Below, one piece after another: positions 1-6,041 of a stretch of DNA of 64,000 bases. A model generated the notes under the pieces. It ran no database searches and was not told the origin of the DNA. It saw nothing but the letters and a program-made list of their open reading frames with translations. The first letter of the stretch is position 1. Every line of letters begins with the position of its first letter. The position numbers and the translations under genes were made by a program. This stretch comes from Permianibacter fluminis (lineage in GTDB: Bacteria; Pseudomonadota; Gammaproteobacteria; Enterobacterales; Permianibacteraceae): contig NZ_JABMEG010000001.1 of NCBI RefSeq assembly GCF_013179735.1, positions 1,860,001-1,924,000 on the forward strand. The letters are read 5' to 3'.

Positions 1-862
1 GGTCAAAGGCCTCATCGGCGGTTTCGGCATAGCAGAACAGGCTCAGATCGCTGGCGCCGATCACGCCTTCCTCGACCATGGCCTCGAAATTGATCAGCCG
101 ACGCCAATACTGCTCGCCCATCAGGATGATCGGCATCCGGGTGACCCGGCCAGTTTGCCGCAGCGTCAGCGTTTCGAACATTTCATCGAGGGTGCCGTAG
201 CCTCCGGGAAACACCACGATGGCGCGGGCGCGCATCAGGAAATGCATTTTCCGGATGGCGAAATAATGAAACTGAAAGCTGTAGCGTGGCGTCGTGAACG
301 GATTCGGGTGCTGCTCGGTTGGTAGCACGATATTGAGGCCGATGCTGTCGGCGCCGGCATCATGGGCGCCGCGGTTGCAGGCCTCCATGATGCCGGGACC
401 GCCACCGGTGATCACGGTGCAGGGAAAACCAAACTGGCTTTCGCCGTCACGGGCAATGCGATAGGCCAGTGCATGGGCTGCTTCGTAATACGCGCTTTTT
501 TCCAACAGCCGTTCGGCAATTGCCAGTTCGGTCAGCAAGTCGTGATTGTCGTGATCCAGTTTCAGGGCCGATTTCAAGGCGCTGACCCGCACCTGCATTT
601 CGTCGCGGGTGCCGATGCGGGCGCTGCCAAACATCACGATGGTGTGTTCGATGCCGGAGCTTTCCAGCAGCTCGTCAAACTTGCTCCATTCCAGCATCAG
701 GCGCACGGCGCGGGTGCTGTCGGATAGCAGAAAATCGTCGTCGGCAAACGCCAGCCGATAGGTTGGTGACTGGGTTTGTTCGGTATTGATGTGCTTGGCG
801 GCAGCGCGCAGCGTTTCTTTGGCGGTGGGGTAAACGCGCGAACGCGGGCGATTTTTTGCCAT
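1..862 (-). CDS. LOG-family (TIGR00730-like) Rossmann-fold protein, C-terminus cut by window edge
   Basis: The reading frame starts at an ATG at 862 and is still open at base 1, so about 287 residues are visible and the C-terminus lies outside the window. It carries the LOG signature PGGYGTLDE near residue 219, preceded by a hydrophobic strand (IVVFP), and a glycine-rich TGGGPGIME segment earlier. Members of this superfamily are nucleotide-binding proteins. Several hydrolyse cytokinin-type nucleoside 5'-monophosphates to base and ribose phosphate, and the long bacterial form has also been linked to nucleotide turnover. The N-terminal ~100 residues before the Rossmann core match the longer form. 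The actual substrate cannot be told from sequence. Confidence 0.85.
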   Translation of the reverse strand, partial: MAKNRPRSRVYPTAKETLRAAAKHINTEQTQSPTYRLAFADDDFLLSDSTRAVRLMLEWSKFDELLESSGIEHTIVMFGSARIGTRDEMQVRVSALKSALKLDHDNHDLLTELAIAERLLEKSAYYEAAHALAYRIARDGESQFGFPCTVITGGGPGIMEACNRGAHDAGADSIGLNIVLPTEQHPNPFTTPRYSFQFHYFAIRKMHFLMRARAIVVFPGGYGTLDEMFETLTLRQTGRVTRMPIILMGEQYWRRLINFEAMVEEGVIGASDLSLFCYAETADEAFD

Positions 863-958
863 GAGCTTTGTTCCTGAACACGGACACCATTGCGGTCATG
901 CTGTCAGTGTCGGAGGCCGGCGCGGCGAAAGCAAGGCAACAACGCTGCCGGTCGTCGA

Positions 959-2227
959 TCAGCTTTGCGGCCGTTCGATTTCCGTTTCTGCTGCTGGTGG
1001 CGTTGGCGTTGGCGTTGGCGTTGGCGTTGTTGTTGATGTGGATGTTGGTGTCGACGGTGCCGGCAATGGCAGCGGTTCGGTGACTGCACCATTTGGCTCG
1101 GCAGCTGGTTCGGTCATGGTCTGCGCTGCCATTGTGGTTTCGGTTGCTTGCATTGACGCGTCCGCGCGGACTGTTTCTTCCGCACTGGCCGTTTCCGCTG
1201 AACTGCAATGCGAGCCCGGCACCGACAGCGCCGGTGTGATGAGCGGTCCGGCGGCCGGCCGTTCCAGCCGCACTTCGTCACCGGGTCGGACGCTGCCGGC
1301 GGCCAGGGTGATTGGCCAGGCCTCGACCAGGCTTTGCTGAGCTGCACGCTGCGGGCTGATGCGAATACTGCCGATGCGGCGGTCGTCGTAGTCGCGGTGA
1401 AACAAGGTCAGCTCTTCATTGGGCTGCAACAAGCCAGCCGGATCCTGCAGTTGCAGGCGATTGCCGCGAACGCTGCTGATGGTCAGGGCAAAGCCATCAT
1501 GATCATTGCGCTCATCCAGCCAGGCCAGCAGTCGGTTGAACGCGGCCAGCGTCGCCTGACCGATCGCGCTGTGTCGGTAGGTTTCGGTAAACACCGACGG
1601 CGCCGGTGTGCTCGCGGTAGCTGGCGCCTGTTCCATTCGTAGGCAGGTGTCGCTGGCGGCGGTGATCAGCAGTTGCCGGCGGTGGTTGCGCAGCGGGTCG
1701 TACCATTCGGCCGACAGGGTGACGTAGACCGGCAACGGCTCATCGGCGAACCAGCTGTGCCAGTGACTCTTGATTGGTTGACTCAGGCTGCCTTCTTCGC
1801 CCTGCCGGTGGGCGGGGTGGTAGCGGGTGATACGCACCTGCAGCTGCGGCAACGGTAATGAAGACAGTGATGACGACTCGGTCAGTTCGTAGCGGCCACT
1901 GCCGACCAGCTGGCCAGCGAGCAGGGCATCCAGCAGGCTCAGCGGCACGCCGCCGCGCTCGATATCGGCGAGCGAGCTGCCGGCGTCGCGCAGCGCTTCG
2001 TCGGTGCGGGTGCGGCTGTCATTGGCGAGCGGTGCCAGCCATAACGGCTGCCGGGTTTGCGGGCGCGGTTGCAGGCGGGCATCGGCCCAGGCCTGCAGCT
2101 CATCGTGGCTCAGCAGAATCTGCTCCTCTGCCCAGCCCGGCAGCGCGACCATCAAGGCCAGCAAAGCTGCCAGAGTGGCACCGGCGACACGGCAGCCGCG
2201 ATTGAGTTTTTGTCGGGATCCATGCAT
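959..2227 (-). CDS. Secreted hypothetical protein with Thr-Pro repeat tail
   Basis: A 422-residue protein of unrecognised family. Residues ~14-33 form a signal peptide ending at a GWAEE-type cleavage site. The body (residues ~40-310) is mixed and soluble-looking, with a motif resembling periplasmic assembly factors (NDSRTRTDEALRDAG). The overall plan weakly recalls flagellar assembly protein T, but no flagellar genes are nearby and I do not claim that identity. The last ~110 residues are low-complexity Ala/Glu/Thr/Pro and finish in an STPTSTSTTTPTPTPTPTPP stretch. That stretch is encoded by a run of ggcgtt hexamers on the plus strand. The tail could be a flexible periplasmic or surface linker. 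Its length may vary between strains by slippage without breaking the frame. Confidence 0.7.
   Translation of the reverse strand: MHGSRQKLNRGCRVAGATLAALLALMVALPGWAEEQILLSHDELQAWADARLQPRPQTRQPLWLAPLANDSRTRTDEALRDAGSSLADIERGGVPLSLLDALLAGQLVGSGRYELTESSSLSSLPLPQLQVRITRYHPAHRQGEEGSLSQPIKSHWHSWFADEPLPVYVTLSAEWYDPLRNHRRQLLITAASDTCLRMEQAPATASTPAPSVFTETYRHSAIGQATLAAFNRLLAWLDERNDHDGFALTISSVRGNRLQLQDPAGLLQPNEELTLFHRDYDDRRIGSIRISPQRAAQQSLVEAWPITLAAGSVRPGDEVRLERPAAGPLITPALSVPGSHCSSAETASAEETVRADASMQATETTMAAQTMTEPAAEPNGAVTEPLPLPAPSTPTSTSTTTPTPTPTPTPPAAETEIERPQS
999..1028. repeat. Five perfect ggcgtt hexamers inside a coding tail
   Basis: Five uninterrupted copies of a 6-bp unit, flanked by degenerate ttg/gtt-rich sequence to about 1060. 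On the minus strand it encodes the alternating Thr-Pro run near the C-terminus of the secreted protein at 959-2227. Because the unit is 6 bp, gain or loss of copies stays in frame. Confidence 0.9.
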
Positions 2228-2448
2228 CGTGGCTTCTGCCTGAGCGGGCTGGGGCTAAGCTGCCGCGGACCGCGTGTTGTCGAGAGCGTGTCCAGCGTAT
2301 CGGCGCCGCCGGCGGAAAATGAAGGGACGCCGGCCACGCAGCGGTTTTCCTGTCAGCACCGCGTCACCGCCAACGTGCAAACAGGAGCGATGTGCCGCAA
2401 TCTCAAACCTGTCGTCATCAGCCACCCAAGCCAGCAACGGAACCTGCC

Positions 2449-2844
2449 ATGAGCCAAACCAACCCCGCCCAAATCGCCCTCGGTGGCGTCTTTCTGCAAG
2501 CTGACAACCCGGCCGCATTGGCCGACTGGTATCGCAAGCACTTTGGTCTTGGTTTTGAAGCCAACGGCGGCGTTCATTTCTGTTCGCCGGCTGCCATCAC
2601 CGACATCGCCAGCAGCGGCTATCCGGTGTTCAGCGTGTTTCCCCGGAACAGCGAATACTTCAAAGGCAGCGCGCTGATGCTCAATTTTGTCGTCGCCGAT
2701 TTGCGCGCCACGCTGGCGCGGCTGCAAGCGGAAGGTGTGGCCGTGGACACGGAAATCGAAGACGGAGATTACGGCAAGTTTGGTTGGTTGACTGACCCGG
2801 CCGGTAATCGTCTGGAGCTCTGGCAACCGCCAAAAGCAGTGTAG
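2449..2844 (+). CDS. VOC (glyoxalase/bleomycin-resistance) family protein
   Basis: A 131-residue single-domain protein with the vicinal oxygen chelate pattern. It opens with a strand and a 'NPAALADWYRKHFGL' helix, has a central strand-rich region, and closes with 'DPAGNRLELWQP', the usual ending in which the Glu is a metal ligand. The frame is open further upstream, but I start at MSQTNPAQ because the homologous fold begins just after it. VOC proteins of this size act as homodimers in metal-dependent isomerase, dioxygenase or drug-binding roles, and substrate cannot be inferred. It stands alone; the next gene on the right is in the integron-like island. Confidence 0.85.
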   Translation: MSQTNPAQIALGGVFLQADNPAALADWYRKHFGLGFEANGGVHFCSPAAITDIASSGYPVFSVFPRNSEYFKGSALMLNFVVADLRATLARLQAEGVAVDTEIEDGDYGKFGWLTDPAGNRLELWQPPKAV

Positions 2845-2866
2845 TTTGCCGAGCGGTGAGCAAATC

Positions 2867-2910
2867 CCTTCTCCTGCCGGGAGAAGGTGGCGCGCAGCGC
2901 CGGATGAGGG
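2867..2910. repeat. Dispersed intergenic repeat element (hairpin plus GGATGAGGG tail)
   Basis: An inverted repeat ccttctcc / ggagaagg (2867-2874 and 2880-2887, 5-nt loop) is followed by tggcgcgcagcgccggatgaggg. This matches the general form of a short palindromic element common between genes in many proteobacteria. It lies just after the VOC gene and could also weaken transcription. Confidence 0.6.
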
Positions 2911-3049
2911 GGCTCGCTACGGTAGCGCACAACAGGAAGGCGCAACGGCTGGCGTGATGCGCTGTAAGTCAGATTTATCGTGAGCGACAAATGTCAGCAA
3001 CATGCGTGCGAAGCTGCTGCGCAGATTCGCACCTACGCTTGCTCATGAC

Positions 3050-3136
3050 GCCCAACGTTGGACTTAACCGGCGCACACGAGGCGCGGAGCGAAGCGACGA
3101 AGCACGTTAGCGTCCGCGTCGAAGAACCTGTTAGGC
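3050..3136 (-). other. attC-like integron recombination site 1
   Basis: Read on the minus strand, this 87-bp element starts with GCCTAAC (plus 3130-3136), a match to the R'' consensus RYYYAAC. It ends with CCGGTTAAGTCCAACGTTGGGC, whose last 7 bases GTTGGGC (plus 3050-3056) match the R' consensus GTTRRRY. The stop codon of the cassette gene at 3131-3532 lies inside its R'' box, as is common in gene cassettes. The R'' box is the exact complement of the GTTAGGC at the other end of the same cassette, as expected of an excised and circularised cassette. Confidence 0.75.
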
Positions 3137-3532
3137 CTCGACATCTCGCACCTCAATCCCTTCCGCCGCAAGCAATGACTTGATTGCTTCTTGCAGTCGC
3201 TCTGCCGCAGCAACGGGAGCGGTGCCAAAGATTTTCTGCTTCATGGACCGACGCGGCTCAACGAAGATGGACCAGTCGATCGGTTTGCCTTCATATCCCT
3301 CGTCCTCGCCGCACACGCTTGAGCAGCCAACCATAATTTCAAGATCATCGTCGAGAAACTCCAGCAACCAACCCCAATCTTCTCCAAGCGGATAGGTCGT
3401 GACCAACCCGGTCTTTGCGAGCGACGCGCACAACCAGTGCGCGAGTTCATAGCCGTACACACCGGGATTTGCTTGCGCTTCCTCTGGCAGAAACGGAAGA
3501 AACTTTACGGACGAGAACTCAATGCGCCACAT
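3131..3532 (-). CDS. Integron cassette gene, hypothetical 133-aa protein
   Basis: The ATG at 3532 begins MWRIEFSSVKFLPF only six bases after the upstream attC core, and the TAA stop sits inside the next attC core. The gene therefore fills a cassette (3056-3544) almost completely. The product is a small acidic, Trp-rich soluble protein with no signal peptide, no membrane segment and no motif I recognise. It contains a cysteine pair in a GCSSVCGEDEG loop. The frame runs on upstream through the attC site, but that part would translate recombination-site sequence, so the short form is chosen. Cassette proteins of this kind are usually of unknown function; an enzyme inhibitor, immunity or stress role would be guesswork. 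Confidence 0.65.
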   Translation of the reverse strand: MWRIEFSSVKFLPFLPEEAQANPGVYGYELAHWLCASLAKTGLVTTYPLGEDWGWLLEFLDDDLEIMVGCSSVCGEDEGYEGKPIDWSIFVEPRRSMKQKIFGTAPVAAAERLQEAIKSLLAAEGIEVRDVEA

Positions 3533-3538
3533 GTTGAG

Positions 3539-3662
3539 GCCTAACGCCAAGTTAACCGGCAGAACGGTGCCGGCTTGCCGGCGGAGTGGTTTGCAGCGGG
3601 GCGTAAAATTTGCGGAGCAAATGCCCCGCTGCGAACTGTCCGCGTTGAACGCCTGGTTAGGG
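3539..3662 (-). other. attC-like integron recombination site 2
   Basis: On the minus strand the site opens with CCCTAACCAGGCGTTCAACG and closes with GCCGGTTAACTTGGCGTTAGGC, both close to published attC ends (R'' and L'' at one end, L' and R' at the other). Between them lies a strong hairpin: a 10-bp perfect arm gcagcggggc / gccccgctgc, with an inner atttgc/gcaaat pairing. This is the kind of folded extrahelical structure that integron integrase uses. The R'' box CCCTAAC is complementary to the GTTAGGG at the far end of its own cassette (plus 3962-3968). The first R'' base departs from the RYYYAAC consensus. Confidence 0.85.
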
Positions 3663-3677
3663 CGGCGGCTCGACATC

Positions 3678-3956
3678 CTACTGTACTATGCCAACTTTTC
3701 TCAGAATGATTTGTCGATGTCTTTTTTTTGCAGCGGGCAAAAATACGTATGAGATGACAAACGAAAAAATACTCAGGGCCAATAATGTTAGCCCGGACTT
3801 TATGGTAACCCTACCGAATATAAGACCAATGAGGAGGCAAACCAGATTCATCATCGAAATTACCCAGAAAGTCCATATAAAGCTGGCAGCATTGTTATAC
3901 GCAAGCCTCAAGCGCCAATCTTTGTGCCCAATATACGAACGCATAAGCTGAAACAT
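3678..3956 (-). CDS. Integron cassette gene, hypothetical 92-aa membrane protein
   Basis: A 92-residue protein with two hydrophobic segments (about residues 24-48 and 55-74) and a basic C-terminus (KKRHRQIILRK), so probably an inner-membrane protein with two spans. The gene sits between the attI-like site at 3962-3994 and attC site 2, and fills a cassette spanning 3545-3967. Its sequence is visibly richer in A and T than the chromosome around it, with long t-runs, which supports outside origin. The ATG at 3956 lies about 10 bases after the cassette boundary. No family recognised. Confidence 0.65.
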   Translation of the reverse strand: MFQLMRSYIGHKDWRLRLAYNNAASFIWTFWVISMMNLVCLLIGLIFGRVTIKSGLTLLALSIFSFVISYVFLPAAKKRHRQIILRKVGIVQ

Positions 3957-3961
3957 GAGGG

Positions 3962-3994
3962 CCCTAACTTGTGATTAGGAGGCATGCCTCCTAA
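3962..3994 (-). other. attI-like simple site with adjoining 20-bp perfect palindrome
   Basis: Read on the minus strand, this holds CCTAA-TCACAAG-TTAGGG. It has two inverted core boxes separated by 7 bases, the same layout as the core of class 1 attI (CCTAA-AACAAAG-TTAGGC, recalled from the literature). Immediately before it, overlapping the first CCTAA, is a perfect 20-bp palindrome at 3975-3994. The site marks the outer boundary of the first cassette. It may be a true attI whose integrase gene has been lost, or a remnant of another attC. I see no integrase gene on either side. Confidence 0.45.
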
Positions 3995-4317
3995 CGAAAT
4001 TTTGAATGCCGAGAAATTTGACCCATTTTTGCCATCAGTTCAATAGCTTGGCGGCAACATCTCTAAATTATCTACTTGGTTTAGATGCCATGGCGTTGTT
4101 GCTGGCGGGGGCCGCAACCTAATCCTGTTACGCATCCAGTCGATTTGACCGATATTCCTTTTAGACTCAGCAGCTTGATACCGTTTGTCGGTTTTTATCG
4201 CTGTTGCTACGTGCCAGGTACAACCAGACAAAGAAGTAGTTTATGCCGTTTGGCACGGTATTTTCTTGCTGACTTAAAGTCGGTCTCGCATCGCTAGATC
4301 TGTGCTTGTTGGCGTTT
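3995..4317. other. Gene-free AT-richer stretch beside the cassette array
   Basis: Between the attI-like site and thpR I find no recognisable gene. Short open frames exist on both strands, but none has a credible start or family motif. I translated both strands looking for a tyrosine-recombinase (IntI) remnant, such as a C-terminal R-H-R-Y pattern, and saw none. The base composition resembles the cassettes more than the chromosome, so it may be decayed transferred DNA. Confidence 0.5.
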
Positions 4318-4863
4318 TCAGCGCGGCTGCGGTCGTATTGGTCGTTGCAGCGGCCAGCTTGCGACTTCTTGGTAGCTGACGCCATCGCGGCTGTTGTGCG
4401 AAGCCATCAGGGCGAGTTGCCGGCAATCGAATTGCATGTTGAGCGGCATGGCGGCCGGTGGCACTGGCGGCTCGACCTCGCGCGCGAGCGTGATGTGCGG
4501 TTGGTAGCGTTGGTCTTTTTTGGCGTTGCCGTAGCGGCCTTGCAGGCGCTGACAATGCTCGGCGAGTTGTTGCAGTTCATTGGGAACATGGGTGGGCGCG
4601 ACGAACAGCACCTTGGCTTTGCTGAAATAACCGAGCTCGCCAAAGGCCAGAGTGAACGGTTGCAGGCCCTGCATGTCGCTGTCGAGTAGCGCATCGAGCG
4701 CGCTGTCATCCACTTCGCCAAGAAAGGCCAGGGTCAGATGCAGGTTGGCCATCGGCACCCAGCGGCCGCTGCATAGCGGTAACGGTCGGCGCCATTGTTC
4801 CAGTGTTTGCGCCGCATCACGCGGTAGCGTCAGGGCAAAAAACAAGCGATGTTGGTGGGCCAT
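4318..4863 (-). CDS. thpR: RNA 2',3'-cyclic phosphodiesterase (LigT/ThpR, 2H family)
   Basis: A 181-residue protein with the two tandem H-x-T-L motifs that define the 2H phosphoesterases: HLTL at residues 42-45 and HITL at 123-126. The N-terminus (MAHQHRLFFALTLPRDA) and full length match bacterial ThpR, a cytoplasmic enzyme that opens 2',3'-cyclic phosphates on RNA and can ligate tRNA halves in vitro. Both histidines and threonines are present, so it should be active. It is transcribed alone, toward the integron-like island. Confidence 0.9.
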   Translation of the reverse strand: MAHQHRLFFALTLPRDAAQTLEQWRRPLPLCSGRWVPMANLHLTLAFLGEVDDSALDALLDSDMQGLQPFTLAFGELGYFSKAKVLFVAPTHVPNELQQLAEHCQRLQGRYGNAKKDQRYQPHITLAREVEPPVPPAAMPLNMQFDCRQLALMASHNSRDGVSYQEVASWPLQRPIRPQPR

Positions 4864-4995
4864 GAACCTTGCTACGAATGGAGTTGCGGACCAGATGCCA
4901 TGCGGTGACGCATTGACACGCGCGGTGAGTAAGAATTCCGGTAAACGGATCGGGTGCCAGAAGTGATCTTCCGACAGAATAAACGCGCGATGGCG

Positions 4996-5805
4996 TCAGT
5001 GCCAGTCATCCAGACCGTAACGCGCCAGCAGTTTTTTCAGCTGGCCGTTCTGGCGCCAGGTTTTGATCAGCGACGCCAGTGCCTTGGCGCGCGCAGCGGA
5101 TTCTGGTTTCGCTGGTGAAAACGCAATGTGAAACGGCAGCCGACTGGCCTCGCCGGCGATGCGCCATGGCGAACCGAGGCGGGTGATCTGGGCGCGGTAT
5201 TGCAGCACCATTTTGTCTTCCAGATACGCGGTGGTGCGGCCACGGGCCAGCATCGCCAGATTCTGATCGATGGCGGTTTCACCGCTGATGAGTTGCACCC
5301 GGGCCACGTCGTTGTGGTGCTGGGCAATCCAGCTGTCGACCGGCTCGCCGTAACGATAGCCATCGATGCCGCCCAGCACGATATCCGCCAGTGACTCGGC
5401 GCCGCGATAGCGCCAGTTGCTGGCGGCCAGCGTGATGAACACGTTGACGTTCATGCCGGCCTCAACGCTCGGAAAAATAAAATCGGCGGGATCGCCGGCC
5501 GGGGTGCCGACCAAGGCATCGCAGCGGCCGCCGCGGGTGTCAACGATGGCCCGCTCCCAGGGCTCGATACGGTACTCGATGGTTTCGTTGCGGCTGGCCA
5601 TGGCGGCTGTGGCCAGTTCGATCAGATAGCCGGGTTGCTCGGCACCCGGTTCACAGTTGTACGGACAATAGGTGTCGGCGCAGAGCACCACCGGCGGACT
5701 CGCGAACAACGGCGTGGCCGGCAGCAGCAGACTGATGAAGAAAAGGCCAACGCGTCGTCGCACGGTGCTGACTCGTTTGGGGCAAGTGCGGGTTGTACGT
5801 GGCAT
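4996..5805 (-). CDS. Periplasmic solute-binding protein, family 3 type
   Basis: A 269-residue protein with an N-terminal signal sequence (residues ~18-35, GLFFISLLLPATPLFAS) and a mature part that begins VVLCADTYCPYNCEP. It has the SBP_bac_3 plan: an early 'GYLIELATAAM' helix, a 'WERAIVDTRGGRCDALVG' segment that usually contacts ligand, and a C-terminal helix with LIKTWRQNGQLKKLLARYGL. No permease or ATPase gene is next to it. It may therefore be an orphan receptor-type binding protein, as found for many such proteins in gammaproteobacteria, rather than part of a complete ABC importer. The ligand is unknown; amino acids or similar small polar molecules are typical. Confidence 0.8.
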   Translation of the reverse strand: MPRTTRTCPKRVSTVRRRVGLFFISLLLPATPLFASPPVVLCADTYCPYNCEPGAEQPGYLIELATAAMASRNETIEYRIEPWERAIVDTRGGRCDALVGTPAGDPADFIFPSVEAGMNVNVFITLAASNWRYRGAESLADIVLGGIDGYRYGEPVDSWIAQHHNDVARVQLISGETAIDQNLAMLARGRTTAYLEDKMVLQYRAQITRLGSPWRIAGEASRLPFHIAFSPAKPESAARAKALASLIKTWRQNGQLKKLLARYGLDDWH

Positions 5806-6041
5806 GTGATTCCCTGGACCGGTCGCAAGAGTGTAAACGCGATACCGCGATCTGTCGTCGCACCGGAGCTGTCATCGCACCGGGCTGGCCGTGTGCGGAA
5901 CTCGCCCGCTATCGAAAGCGGGCCGTCTTCACATCCTGCTGCAAACGGCCATACCCAGACCGTGACTGTCTACTGGCAGCGACTATCTACCGACAACGAC
6001 AGGCATAATGGCCGGCATTGCTTACCTGCACCTGAAACGCC

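Noticed and set aside
999-1028. Repeat array considered as CRISPR
   Set aside because: The units are 6 bp with no spacers; no CRISPR-like repeat-spacer array was seen anywhere in the window.
868-1083. Plus-strand hydrophobic peptide (ALALALALAL)
   Set aside because: An artefact of the ggcgtt hexamers read in another frame; the minus-strand protein explains the sequence.
3995-4317. Search for an integrase gene or remnant next to the attI-like site
   Set aside because: No tyrosine-recombinase motif in any frame; only short unconnected frames.
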